A stretch of 64,000 nt of DNA from Platynereis dumerilii. Lineage: Eukaryota; Annelida; Polychaeta; Phyllodocida; Nereididae. The stretch lies in NCBI GenBank assembly GCA_026936325.1, contig JAPTHN010000250.1, positions 1 through 64,000 of the forward strand. Reading direction: 5' to 3'. The stretch's first letter is position 1; every line of letters begins with the position of its first letter. The notes under the pieces were generated by a model, which was not told the origin of the DNA, ran no database searches, and was given only the letters and a program-made list of their open reading frames with translations. The position numbers were made by a program, and so were the translations under genes. Below are positions 44,275 through 54,934 of this stretch, one piece after another.

Positions 44275-45654
44275 CTATTCAAAAGTGCAAAATTTGCTCT
44301 TGTGCCCATAAGTACCACAGGTGTGACATTTAATCGGACCAGAGAACCTGCAGTTTATAGAAACGTGATTTGTCTCATAACAGTTCCAGCATCTGGAGGA
44401 GGAAGATTGTGTTTGACCATAACTTCTTCTCTGCGTGGGACGGCGATGACGTCTGTCAACAACTTGCCATGATTGGGAGTCTTCATGGTCATCGAGGTTT
44501 TCAGGAGGATTAACAATGGAAGTTGATTCATTTCCTTTGTTTCTTTTTGAAGCAGGGGACTTGCACACATTCCTATTTGTCTTTGACTTAAGTGGGACGT
44601 TGAGATTTGCACAAAGCTTGTTTGTACCTTTGGAAGAGAGATGAAGTCCGTCTGCTACAAGATAACCGTCGTTAGGTGTACCGTCACGCAATTTAAAAGT
44701 GTCATCTTGATTTATAAATTTGACTCCACCCTCAGCTGCAATGGTACTCAGGTTGGCATTGATGATTTCAATATGCTCCTGAGCAAGTGCGTCATCACTC
44801 CTGGGAGGAATACTGGAGATGGTTATATTTGAGCTATCTGACACTTTCTGCTGTGCTGCAGCTACGATGTCTTTATATGCTTTTGTGACATTTTCTCCAT
44901 CAAAGTCGACAGCTGAGCAGTCATTGGTACCAGCACAAATGTAAATATGCTCATAGGAGGTGTTGGTCTGGCGAAGTTTCTGCAAGACATCATGAGTTTT
45001 GGCATTTGGCAATGAAGTAACAGCAGTGTTTTGAAGTTTGTTGCCATCAACATTTTTCAGTAGCGAGTCACCAATTAACAGCCTGGGACCTTGATCAGCA
45101 ACACATGAGCACTGTTGCCTGTTTAGAAACTGCTTTGTCAGTTTCTCAATTTCATTTTTAAGCTCTTTGTTTTCCCTTTCAAGACTGTCACATTTCGTTG
45201 TGATGGTTTCAAAAGCCTTGTTTGATGTTGCAATCGACTCCTGCAGGGTGGTCATCAGTAAATCAATGGACTGTTTCATCTGGGTCACATGATTAGGCAT
45301 CAGTCGACAGGAGTAGCAGGGCCATACACCATGGTAATCATCTTTCTTCATATTGATACAGTCCAAATGAAACCAGTGTGCACAGTTGCTACATTGCAAA
45401 GCTTCTATTATTTTATTTCCCCTTTTTTCCTTTCGTTCATATTTGCAAGTCTCAATGCACAACTTGGTGTCAACAATAACAACCCCAGCCTGATCAGCTG
45501 TTCTCTCTAGGTCAGTTTCGCCTGTCATCTTGTTCACAGTTTCTGTGGGCAATGGACAACAGTGAGAAACAGTATCTTGAAGGGAAAAACTGGACCACAC
45601 ACCTGAATGTTTATGAACTAAGCCTCCATGGGTGTCATAAACTGTCGCATTCAT
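44275..45654 (-). CDS. LINE B ORF1: PHD finger, coiled coil, SGNH esterase, two CCHC knuckles
   Basis: This intact 459-residue protein starts at ATGAATGCG. The PHD-type zinc finger spans about residues 66-116 (CIETC, CSNCAHWFHLDC, WPCYSC). A coiled coil follows at about 120-178 (SLERENKELKNEIEKLTKQF). The SGNH hydrolase spans about 190-350, with GDS (Ser197), GTND (242-245) and DGLH (Asp335, His338) all present. The basic tail ends in two CCHC knuckles, C422-C425-H430-C435 and C443-C446-H451-C456. The PHD finger would read histone tails, the knuckles bind RNA, and the esterase substrate is unknown. The protein is expected to package element RNA into a ribonucleoprotein. All catalytic and metal-binding residues are retained. 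Confidence 0.93.
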   Translation of the reverse strand: MNATVYDTHGGLVHKHSGVWSSFSLQDTVSHCCPLPTETVNKMTGETDLERTADQAGVVIVDTKLCIETCKYERKEKRGNKIIEALQCSNCAHWFHLDCINMKKDDYHGVWPCYSCRLMPNHVTQMKQSIDLLMTTLQESIATSNKAFETITTKCDSLERENKELKNEIEKLTKQFLNRQQCSCVADQGPRLLIGDSLLKNVDGNKLQNTAVTSLPNAKTHDVLQKLRQTNTSYEHIYICAGTNDCSAVDFDGENVTKAYKDIVAAAQQKVSDSSNITISSIPPRSDDALAQEHIEIINANLSTIAAEGGVKFINQDDTFKLRDGTPNDGYLVADGLHLSSKGTNKLCANLNVPLKSKTNRNVCKSPASKRNKGNESTSIVNPPENLDDHEDSQSWQVVDRRHRRPTQRRSYGQTQSSSSRCWNCYETNHVSINCRFSGPIKCHTCGTYGHKSKFCTFE

Positions 45655-45907
45655 TCATGCATGCAGCAAAAATCCAGAAATGGTTAAAATTCCAAGATTT
45701 ATGAAATTATATCCACTGGAAATTTAATGACAGTGTAGTGGTACTGATCCTACAAGTCCTGTGAAAATTTTGTTTAGTAAAATCCACTAAAAATCAGTAA
45801 AATCTGTAAAATCATGCAGAGCTCAAGTAGTGTGCTTACTTTCATAATCCTTTCACAGCTATCTGAATAATATAATGCTATAATTCACAGTTTGAGTCAC
45901 TTGATTA

Positions 45908-46289
45908 CAGCCATCCACCTTGATACCGAAAAAGAGTGGACTGTTACACTGTGAAAATGGCACTTCGTGTGTGATCATGCTGATGATTTGTCATGATCAT
46001 ACCCAATACTTTCAATGTTAATTTGATTTAAGGACGCTTATCCTATCCTATCCTATCCTTATCCCTCTTGTTGGTGACAGCCAAAGAAAGGATTATGCAT
46101 CTAATTTTCAATCCAAAATTAGTAATGACAAGTCAAATGGCCTTCTCTTGATCATGACTAATCAAACTGCCTCTATGTTTCGCATGTTGAAAGTAGAGAA
46201 GATGACACTTCATCAGCTATCATGAGTCACGAAGTGCATTTTTCACAGTGAACTGGTCCTCATTTTTTCTTTATCAAAGTGAATGGCTG
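45908..46289. mobile_element. 382-bp MITE with TA duplication
   Basis: The left end CAGCCATCCACCTTGATA and right end, complement CAGCCATTCACTTTGATA, are flanked by TA (45906-45907, 46290-46291). The inverted match continues to CACTGTGAAAATGGCACTTC, giving arms of about 60 bases. It has no coding capacity. A diverged relative lies at 33340-33500. Confidence 0.82.
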
Positions 46290-46599
46290 TAATGTATGTG
46301 TACACCTTCAATTCTCCAATATTTACAGCATGTGTTACACATCAATCTTTAAGGCTATTACCATTCCTATTTCTTCATTTGATATGCACACCTTCAATTC
46401 TGCATTTAATACGGAATCTATATATATCAATCTTTCTCTCTCACTGCCCCCCATCCAGTGGTGTACGTTAGATTTTGTAATTTTTACGCCAACAACCATT
46501 ATGATTCCCAATCTACTTCACCTTCGATGAGCCATAAAAATTGTTTACGCGAAGCGACCTCAAAAGGTTTTCGTATGGTTGAGAATGTGGGACCTCATG

Positions 46600-47531
46600 A
46601 TGAAGGAGAGCTTTGGATTGCAGTTCAATTGTTACTTGTTCACAGTCGTATGTTTTGCTTTATGAAAATAACAATAATTTTCGTGAACCAATCGCATGGC
46701 AAAAGATTAATGACCTTAATGTTTCGTGTTATCAAAACAAACAAAAAAGGTTTTTACAAAGACTCAGTTTGCCACCTGTTCTCCATTGTGTATATTCAAG
46801 TTGTTAAAACATTGAACACAAGAAACAGATTGATATGTTTTGTGAAGATCTTATAAATATTGTTGTATTGTTTCTGATGTCTGTTTGCCAAGAATAAGCA
46901 AAAACCATGTGAGGCCAAAGTGGTCTGCTGATGTTAAGCCATATAAAGATGACTGTGTATTTTGGCATAAGCTGTTGGTAGATGCAGGTAGCCCAAAATT
47001 AGGTGTTATATATGATATTAATAAACATACTAAACAGCAATAAATGTATGCCAATAGACGGAATAAAAGAAAAATTGATGTAAATAGGAAAGGACGAATG
47101 GCTGTAGCGATCTCAAAAAGTAACAGTAGGGACTTTTTTCAGGAGTTCAAACGATATGAGCCTAAAAAGTCATGTGCATATATAATTGAAGGTAAAACAT
47201 CTTGTGAAGATATTGCTAGCACTTTTTCAGATAAATATGAGGACTTGTACAATTTTGTGCCATCTGATGATGAATGTATGAAAGTTGTATATGATTATGC
47301 TGAAAATGTTAAATTTTGTAAAGACAGTGATAGAATTGTAACATTGCTGGAAATACAAAATGCCCTTGATGGTTTAAAATTAACAAAGGGGATGGTGATA
47401 TAAATTTCATATCAAATCATTTATTGTTATCATGTGGTCCATTCCAAACACAATTGTCTCCGTTATTCACAGCTATTTTGCCTCTAAGGCATTTGATAGA
47501 GTGAGATATGATAAGCTTTTTACCTTGTTAT
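46600..47531 (+). pseudogene. LINE Z, segment 1: linker and start of reverse transcriptase
   Basis: Plus-strand pieces read AWQKINDLNVSCYQNKQK, then after frame changes KPYKDDCVFWHKLLVDAG and CAYIIEGKTSCEDIASTFSD, then KYEDLYNFVPSD. This is the endonuclease-RT linker of an animal LINE. It continues ALDGLKLTKGDGDINFISNH. After an internal deletion near 47465 it reads ASKAFDRVRYDKLFTLL, the RT palm. The endonuclease and ORF1 are absent. The segment has several frameshifts and stops. It breaks off at 47533, where a TA-flanked element is inserted. Confidence 0.82.
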
Positions 47532-47533
47532 TA

Positions 47534-48481
47534 CAGATTTCGTATTAGTGTGCCATGTTCTTTTCAACTGCCACAGTGCTCTTGTGATGTCAGTATCAGC
47601 ATAATGATTTCACAGTTGTATATTCGCTGTTTCAACTGTGTCACTTGGAACCCATACTGATCACACCATTACAAATTCACACATACGCTGTTAGATTGTT
47701 GCTCAACATTGATTATTCAGTTTGATGTTTTGAATAAATCCAAAAGTTACAATATCCAGCTATATATGATGCATGGATTTTGTGTATAACTGCTATCAGT
47801 TTTAGCACTTTTACAGCAAGGCAAATTCATTCACTCTCACATTCATTTGTTGGTCTTGGAGGTTATCATGTGCTGCTCCATCTTGGCAAAAATAATATAC
47901 TCAGGATCCATTCAGAATTTAAGACCTAAGGGGGGGGGGAGTTTTGCTTTGGGGCATCCTTATCACTGATTTCCAATACTGTTTATTTCATGATCGAATT
48001 CTTAGTCTCCTTGTCTGGCCTTTTCCCAAATTTTTGGGGAGCAATTACCCCCCCCCCCCATCATTCTTTTCCTCTGGTATGCCCATGCAACACCGCCACG
48101 TTCACTTCCGAAAAATCTCCCAAATCTCAATTCTGAACAGTTTCTTTGGCGCAGATCTCACCTAAAAGGCTGAAAAGCCACAAGGTGCTGCCCTCAATGA
48201 GAAATTTCACAACAGGACACCATGAATGTCCATGATGGATCAAGCAAGTGGCTCAAACATGTATATCAATTTCACCTGCTCCAACTGAATCAAACAACCA
48301 TACCAATGAATGCCGATTAATCAATTGTCATTCACACTTAGACAGCCCATAAGCCTGACTTGTTGGTAGCAGTTGGAATCAACACTCAAGCTTGGAGTGC
48401 CAATAGTGATGTCAGTATTGCAATACTGACATCATCTGGGCATATATTCACATGGAACATGGCACACTTATACGAAATCTG
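47534..48481. mobile_element. 948-bp TA-flanked element inserted in LINE Z
   Basis: The left end CAGATTTCGTATTAGTGTGC and right end, complement CAGATTTCGTATAAGTGTGC, are flanked by TA (47532-47533, 48482-48483). The inverted match extends past CCATGTTC. Near the right end 48409-48434 is a perfect 26-bp palindrome starting GATGTCAGTATTG. No transposase is present. Excision with one TA restores LINE Z's frame. Confidence 0.9.
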
Positions 48482-48483
48482 TA

Positions 48484-48556
48484 ATAATGAATCGAGGCAT
48501 GCCACCAATTATAGTTAGATCTTTGTTACATCTGTATATGCACCAACGTATGAGAG
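48484..48556 (+). pseudogene. LINE Z, segment 2
   Basis: It reads IMNRGMPPIIVRSLLHLYMH followed by QRMRV, the RT stretch after KAFDRV. It joins segment 1 in frame across the TA element and breaks off at 48556, where the Harbinger element begins after its TAA. Confidence 0.85.
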
Positions 48557-49156
48557 TAATGCTTCATTCTCACGGCGGCTCCTGGAGAACTATTTGAATT
48601 GGCGTCGAAGTATTTTCAGGAAAGACGGAAAAATATTTCCTCTTTTTACGTATCGCGCAGGGGCATTTTAGGTTCCCGCCGGACATTTTTTGATTGCGCG
48701 CCGTCAAGAAACCTGCTTCTTACCGTCACTTCAAATCGTAACGGAGCAGAAAAAAAGTTTCAACCAGTACAAATTTTCTTAAAATCCGAGGCGGAGCAGA
48801 CCAGAAAAATTGTTCGACGCCGCGATCAGAAAAGCAAGACGGCGTCGAAGTTTTCGCGCCACTGAGGGGTAATAACTTTCCCGCGGATTTGTAAAACGAG
48901 CGGGATTGTCTGCGTGGCGCCAAAAAGGTCGACGCTGCGGTTCTTCTGCACTGCGCCGTCAAGGAAAATGCTTCGGGACGTGTGCAAAACCTTCGCGCCG
49001 TCGTCTGGACCCCCTCCAGGAGCAGACAGACTGGCGCCAGAGGGGCTATTTTTAGCAAAATCCTTTGTCCGCGGGGTACTGAAAGCATCGCGGCGTCGAC
49101 CTTTCGTGCCACGGCGCGAATGGGGGGTCAGCCTTGGAGACGCACTGGCGCGCGCC

Positions 49157-49170
49157 TCGCATATAAATAA
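49157..49170 (+). promoter_or_regulatory. TATA-like box of the Harbinger AT-hook/MADF gene
   Basis: CATATAAATAAAAG lies about 190 bases before the ATG at 49355, just after a GC-rich CGCGCGCCTCG stretch. Between it and the ATG, five imperfect units of CTGCTTCATTGCTGATTGAT (49255-49350) form the presumed 5' UTR. Confidence 0.5.
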
Positions 49171-49354
49171 AAGAGCAGCCACTAGAGCACCATAACCACT
49201 CTGAATTTCAAGACGAACGCATCTATACTCCATGACACTTTGCTTCACAGCCTACTGAATTGCTGCTTCATTGCTGAATCGCTGCTTCATTGCTGATTGA
49301 TCCTGCTTCATTGCTGATTCATCCTGCTTCATTTCTGATTGATCCTGCTTCAAG

Positions 49355-51678
49355 ATGGGACCCAGAGGAAGAGGGAAGAAGACCTTGAGGGCACCAACCA
49401 AGGGCAACATTCAAGCCAGCACTCCACTGACCACTCCATCTTCAACTCCAGTTGGTTCACCAGCTCCTTTCCTAGACTACGCAGCTGTTACATTGTCTCC
49501 AAGCATGTTCAGCTTGCCGGACAGCATCGTGGCAGTGACCACTGCTACATCAACAGTGACCAGTGAGACCATCTTCGAGGGCGCCCCACCACCCAAAGTG
49601 CTGCAACAACAAGCTGATGAGGAGGATGAAGATGATGATGATGATGAAGATGAAGATCAAGTCCTGGCCAAGCTTGCTGCTGCTGTCAAGTCTCCAACCA
49701 AGCGTGGCAGGCCTGCCACTGCTGCTGCAGTCAAGAAGAAGCGTCCCAAGTCTGCTGATGCTGATGTCAAGTCTCCAACCAAGCGTGGCAGGCCTGCTGA
49801 TGCTGCTGCTTCTGTCAAGTCTCCAACCAAGCGCACCCAGTCGGCTGATGCTGCTGTCTTCAAGTCTCCCACCAAGACTGCTCCAAGGGGAAGGCCTCGC
49901 ACTCCTGGCAAGTCTCCTTCAGCCAAGCGTCAAGCCACCTCCAAGTCTCCAGCCAAGTCTCCAGCCAAGTCTCCAGCCAAGTCTCAAGCCAAGTCTCCAG
50001 CCAAGCCTCCAGTCAAGCCTCCAGTCAAGCCTGTCACTCCAGCCCAGACCCGAGCCAAGACTGCAGTCCAGCCTCCACCTCCACCTCCAGATGATACTCC
50101 TGCTGATGAAGATGATGACTCCGTACCAACTCTGAAAGCTGCAATCCACCAGCAGACCCTGCAGTCCGAGTACGATGCCACCACAGAGGAAGATACTCCC
50201 AAGAAGAATGCTGCCAAGTCCAAGGGCAACAAGGGGAAGAACCAGGCGACGTAAGATTCTGACAACACTGGATCTGAGGTTGAACTGATCCAGGACTCCG
50301 ATGGCCAGTTTGTCCACAAGGAGAAGAAGAAGGGCTACAGAAAGAAAAACTCCAGGGACCTACTGGGCATCACAGAAGAGCAGGAGGATGAGCTGATCGA
50401 CTGGTACCGGGAGAACAAGAACCTGTACTCCAAGGGTTCCACCACCTTCAAGAGTGGACAGAAGGACAGACTGGATACAGAGAAAGCAGCAGAACTTACA
50501 TTGCTAGTGGGGAAAGAAATCACAGCAGCTAAAGTCAACAAATGGAGGAGCAACATCAGGACTGCCTTCGGAAAGATCATCAGACCTCAAGCTTCTGGAG
50601 CTGGCAGAAAGAAGATGTCCGAGCGAGACAAGTACATCCTGGCGAAGTGTGAATTCCTGAGGGCCTCCATCATTCCGAAGGGTGCCGTGGAAATCTCCAG
50701 CTTCACTGGACCAGGAGGAAGTAACCGCCTGTCGTCCGATTCTGATGCCCCCATGGACTACAATCCTATGCCCGATCTGGATGACAGCCTCCCAGCCAGC
50801 CAGCAGCAGTCCTCCCAGGAGATGTCCTAGCAGTCCCTCCAGCCATCCCAGCAGCAGTCCCAGGTCTTCCCAGGACGAAAGCCATCCAAGAAGAGGAAGG
50901 ACACAGACCAAGAGATGGCCTCTGCCCTCACTTCAATTGCTGGTCACTACACTTCGGACAGGCCCAGGAAACCAGCACCGCCTCAGCCGGCAGGACCATT
51001 CTGTGACATGTGCCCACAAACTGCTCACAGGCTGGATCCAGAAGTACACCAGTTGCAGAACATGTGCAGGAGTATCTTCACATCTGGGAAGAACATGAAC
51101 CGTGCCCTGAGACTTCGCCTCCTGCACTCCTTGAGCCAGACGGACCACTACTACAGGCGGCCGTCCAAGATAAAATCCTGATGATGCAGCAAGAGAATGT
51201 GGAGATGATCCTAGGGCAGCAGCAGCAGCAATACATCCCTCCTCCTGGTCCTGCTCCATCCTTTGTCAACCAGGACTTGCAGCAGCCTCCAACAACTCAG
51301 CAGCAGCCCCAGCAAACAAGGCCTTCGACAAGTCTTCAGATGCAGTCCCAGCCTCCACGCCAGCAGTTGCAGTCCCAGCCAAGCAGCTGCAGCCAGTTCC
51401 AGTCCCTGCAGCCAATTCGAAGCCAGACTCCAGCCCTGCAGCAGTCATCTTTAAGCTTCACCCAGCTGATGCTTGACAGCCCCCAGAAGCTTGGCTTCCC
51501 CGGACCCCCTTTTGGCCAGCAGCAGCAGCCACTACAGCATCAGCCACTACAGCAGCAGCAGCAGCAGCCTCTACAGCAGCATCAGCCACTACAGCAGCAG
51601 CAGCAGTCTCTACAGCAACATCAAACTCCATTGTCGTTCCAGTGGAGCCAAGTCAACATGCCCTCTCCAAGGAAGTGA
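49355..51678 (+). pseudogene. Harbinger accessory DNA-binding protein: AT-hooks, MADF domain, Gln-rich tail
   Basis: It starts ATGGGACCC (GPRGRGKK). Residues 90-230 hold acidic runs and repeated KSPTKRGRPA units. These are AT-hook cores (RGRP) mixed with SPxK histone H1-like repeats (KSPAKSPAKS). After an in-frame TAA at 50252, a MADF-type domain follows at about 50385-50620 (DELIDWYRENKNLYSKG, VNKWRSNIRTAFGKI). Further on are CDMCPQTAHRLDPE and a helical stretch, then a Gln-rich tail in a shifted frame. It is damaged by two in-frame stops (50252, 50828) and one frameshift at about 51100-51180. In PIF/Harbinger elements a second Myb/MADF protein helps the transposase reach DNA, and this one would fill that role. 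Confidence 0.83.
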
Positions 51679-52020
51679 TGCCTGTTCAAGTCGTCTGAAA
51701 AAAGAAAACAAAAACAACCCAGGCCCCTTTAAGGGCCACCAAATCCTCCCAAAAGAGCTGGCCACGTACACATCTTATGTTGACTAAAAAAACTCTTGTG
51801 ATGACAAACAAGGGCAAAAATGAAAAGAGCCCTAAAAAAAAAAGTTGACAAATTCCCAAAAAAAAAAATCCGGTCCTGGCCCTTGTAAATTTTAAACACC
51901 TTCATAAAAGCAAGGTGCTATTTCCCTTATTTTTTTTTTGCCCATTTTCACTTTCTGCTCCACCAGTACAGGTGGCATTTCTGCTTTCTTAATTAAAGTT
52001 TTTTCACCACTTTAATTAAT

Positions 52021-52114
52021 ATAGATAGATAGATAGATAGATAGATAGTCAGATAGATAGTCAGATAGATAGTCAGATAGATAGTCAGATAGATAGTCAG
52101 ATAGATAGATAGCC

Positions 52115-52161
<47 letters not shown>

Positions 52162-52324
52162 CAGATAGATAGACAGATAGATAGACAGATAGATAGGCAG
52201 ATAGATAGGCAGATATATAGGCAGATAGATAGCTAGATAGAAGAAAATATTTGGACGTCGCATATACACTGCAGCCAAGAAAAACGAGTGATCGTCATTT
52301 TGCAGTGATGACACTTGGATAGAT

Positions 52325-52358
<34 letters not shown>

Positions 52359-52384
52359 GCACATAGATAGACAGATAGATAGTC

Positions 52385-52467
<83 letters not shown>

Positions 52468-52595
52468 CAGATAGATAGGCAGATAGATAGGCAGATAGAT
52501 AGGCAGACAGCTAGATAGAAGAAATTATTTGGACGTCGCATATACACTGCAGCAAAGAAAAACGAGTGATCGTCATTTTGCAGTGATGACACTTG

Positions 52596-52628
<33 letters not shown>

Positions 52629-52700
52629 GCACATAGATAGACAGATAGATAGTCAGATAGATAGATAGTCAGATAGATAGATAGATAGATAGATAGATTG
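52021..52700. repeat. TAGA/GATA microsatellite with two 80-bp spacers
   Basis: GATA-type tetranucleotides with CAGA/TCAGA variants run for about 680 bases between the two convergent Harbinger genes. Two near-identical unique spacers (about 52238-52320 and 52518-52597, containing TTTGGACGTCGCATATACAC) show that a larger unit was duplicated within the array. Confidence 0.95.
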
Positions 52701-52823
52701 TCAACATAAAGATGTGTACAAGGCCTGCTCTTTCTGGAGGAAGTGGTAAGCCCTTACAAGGGCTGGGTTTTAAGGGGGGCATTGAATTGCTGTTGCTGCT
52801 GCTGCTGCTTCTCTGCTTCATCT

Positions 52824-54101
52824 TCAAATTCTTTCCATCTGCCAGGGGACACTTCCTGCTGGGCTGTTCACGTAGTCTCGTAGGTAGTCTCGGTACTGCT
52901 TGGCTTGTCTGGTGGCATTTCCATATGCTGGAGCGAATCCAAGGTCATGCAAGGGGTTTCCTCTCCACAGTCCTTCAGTGACTTCATGGGTTGCAGGATC
53001 TTCTCTGTCCATTACGTCGTTGTCCATGGCTCGATGAATTCCTATTCTGTCTCGCAGAAGATTTTGTAGAGTGCAGGCTGCCAGAGTGATGGCTGCCACT
53101 CTGCCGGGTTTCTGGGGCATCGTAGTTAGGAAGCATCTGAACCTGTGGGACAGGACACCGAAGGCATTCTCCACCACTCTCCTGGCTCTTGAAATTCTGT
53201 AGTTGTAGACTCTGGAGGGGAGGTCAAGGTTTCTTCTTGGAACAGGCTTCAACAACCAGCTCTTCAGGGGAAGGCCTCATCTCCAACGATGAAGTATGGA
53301 AAAGGATTCCCAACTGTGCCAGGTAGAGGTTCAGCAGGGGGTAGCCCAAGTCGTTCTTCTTCCAGCAGGTCCCTCAGCCTTGTGTCCAGGAAGACTCCTC
53401 CATCCGATGAGCTTCCTTGGCATCCAGCCTGCACGTAGAGGAACTTGTAGTCAGAATCCACCAAAGCCATAAGCACAATGGAATGTAAGCCCTTGTAGTT
53501 GAAGTAGATTGACCCAGCTTTCCGAGGACATCTGATGCCAATAATTATGCTTCCCATCCAGTGCTCCGATGCAATGGGGCATGTTCCACCTCTTCTCGAA
53601 GCCCTTGGCAACTTCCTTCCAGGATGCTGGATCCATTGGCAGGGTCAGCAGATGTTCGTAAGCTCGCATGATGGCAATGCAGACACTGGGGATAAAATTA
53701 CAGATGGTGTTGGGAGCCACTCTGAAACCGTAGGCCAAGGACTTGTAGCTCTCTCCTGTCGCCATGTACCGTAGGGTTACTGCCAACTTCAATCCAGGTT
53801 CCAGAGCCCTCCTCATGTTGGTGTCTTGTTTTGTAATTGCAGGAGCCACAGCAGCCAGGATTTCAGCAAAAATGTCAGGAGGCATTCTGCAGAAGTTGTA
53901 GTAGCCAGAGACATCATTGTTGGCCAATTCAGGCAGCAGCTGGTAGAAATGGCCATGTTGTTCCCTCTGCAGCAGCCAATTCCGAATCCACCATCTCTTC
54001 ATCCTCCTCCTCCTCCGTATTCTTCTTAGATAATAAGCACCAGCAACAGCAGCAACAACAGCAACGTCAAGGTCTTCCCCAGCATCTTCATCAGCCATCA
54101 T
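52824..54101 (-). pseudogene. Harbinger DDE transposase (HARBI1-like nuclease)
   Basis: The first ATG in frame is at 54101 (MMADEDAGEDLD). A basic stretch (RRIRRRRRMKRWW) is followed by a helix-turn-helix region (LAVTLRYMATGESYKSLAYGF). The DDE nuclease reads CIGALDGKH (first Asp), YFIVGDEAFP (second Asp) and SRARRVVENAFGVLSHRF (Glu). All three catalytic acids remain. The frame is broken by two one-base losses, one after DGKH near 53600 and one after DEAFP near 53265. The end is QMERI and TGA at 52824. About 425 residues is normal for the family. It would cut and paste the element at TWA targets together with the MADF protein. A TATA-like CCAATAAAAAGG lies upstream near 54176-54190. Confidence 0.92.
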
Positions 54102-54666
54102 GTCTGTCCAGCATCCAGGAGTGTCCCCATCAAAGGTCAAGCAGCAAGTGAAGCAAGGCGGCCCTCTGCGGCCCTTTTTATTGGCTTTCGCAGCGCCCTC
54201 CTCCGCCGAGGTGCCCTTGACAACGGCGTCATGCTTTTCATTCCCGGCGATGTGCCCTCGGGCCTACAGACATCCCCGTGGAGTACAAAACCATTCCCGC
54301 AGTCGTAAAAGCAATCCCCGGCGCTGTGAAAATATAGTCCGCCGCGGTGAAATAGGTTCCCTGAGGGGCAGTTATAGGTTCCCTGCAGGGTACTTTTTAT
54401 ATCACGGGGCGATATAAAAGTATCCCGCAGGAGGAGGAAATTTCTTTCCCCCGGCGAACTTTTGGTGACGGCGTACAACTTTTCTTCCCCGCAGGGAACA
54501 AAAAGAACCCCGCCGTGGCTTTCGTTGCATGGTTATCGATTAGCCTTAATTGATTACATAATTGCCCTTCGCGCCGTCCTAACTGAAAATCTTGCAAGAA
54601 ATCGTCTGCCTCTGCGCCGCCGTCGATAAAAAGCTTACCGTCATCTCCCGTGAGACTGTGGCATAA

Positions 54667-54770
54667 GATGGAGAGGCCATTTATCCAATACTTTTGGTAC
54701 TACTAATGGTATAAGACAAGTCGGAGTGATATCGCCAGTGCTATTTTGTATTTCTATTGATGAATAGAGT
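54667..54770 (+). pseudogene. LINE Z, segment 3: RT core
   Basis: It reads RWRGHLSNTFGTTNGIRQ then VGVISPVLFCISIDE, the RT motif normally NGVKQGGVLSP. Segment 2 ends GTA and this begins AGATGG, so removing the Harbinger with one TAA gives an unbroken frame. It ends at a TAG next to low-complexity AATGAACAAAGG repeats. Confidence 0.88.
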
Positions 54771-54820
54771 GGAAGGGAATGAACAAAGGAATGAACAAAG
54801 GCATGAAGGGAGGAATGTAG

Positions 54821-54934
54821 GGCATAATCACGAAATAAGCCCCACACCTCTGACGGAATGAGTGGCAGCCTATGCTTTTCAATGGTCTCGCTCATTCCGT
54901 TATCAGAGGGCGAGGGCTATTTTGTAATTATGCC
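54821..54934. mobile_element. 114-bp foldback MITE with 8-bp duplication
   Basis: GGCATAATCACGAAATAAGC and its imperfect complement form the two arms, with ACGGAATGAG also inverted inside. GAATGTAG stands on both sides (54813-54820, 54935-54942). An 8-bp duplication suits hAT-type mobilisation. Confidence 0.88.

Larger units (their letters stand above)
41099..45700 (-). mobile_element. LINE B: CR1-like LINE with PHD-esterase-CCHC ORF1
   Basis: This minus-strand LINE has ORF1 (45654-44275), ORF2 (44274-41296), a 3' UTR and an (ATT)n tail at 41099-41127. Both frames are open over their full expected lengths. The only stop between them is one TAG. The 5' border is uncertain: the leader may extend to the MITE at 45908. 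PHD plus esterase in ORF1 and a short tandem 3' tail are known features of the CR1 group. It is the best-preserved element in the window and lies in the long host intron on the same strand as the gene. Confidence 0.9.
48560..54663. mobile_element. 6.1-kb Harbinger transposon, TAA duplication, inserted in LINE Z
   Basis: The left end TGCTTCATTCTCACGG and right end, complement TGCCACAGTCTCACGG, are flanked by TAA (48557-48559, 54664-54666), a typical PIF/Harbinger duplication. Both subterminal regions are GC-rich, with repeated GGCGTCGAAG-type and CCCCGCAGGG-type units. Two genes converge: an AT-hook/MADF protein on the plus strand and a DDE transposase on the minus strand, with a TAGA array between them. 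Both genes are damaged, so this copy is not autonomous now. A related terminus is at 22982. Confidence 0.92.

Noticed and set aside
49563-50317. Overlapping long frames opposite and beside the AT-hook gene
   Set aside because: They are shadows of the repetitive AAGTCTCCAGCCAAG coding units. The frame giving KSPAK/RGRP motifs is the meaningful one.
52012-52634. [11 protein letters not shown]-type open frames
   Set aside because: Pure translation of the GATA microsatellite.
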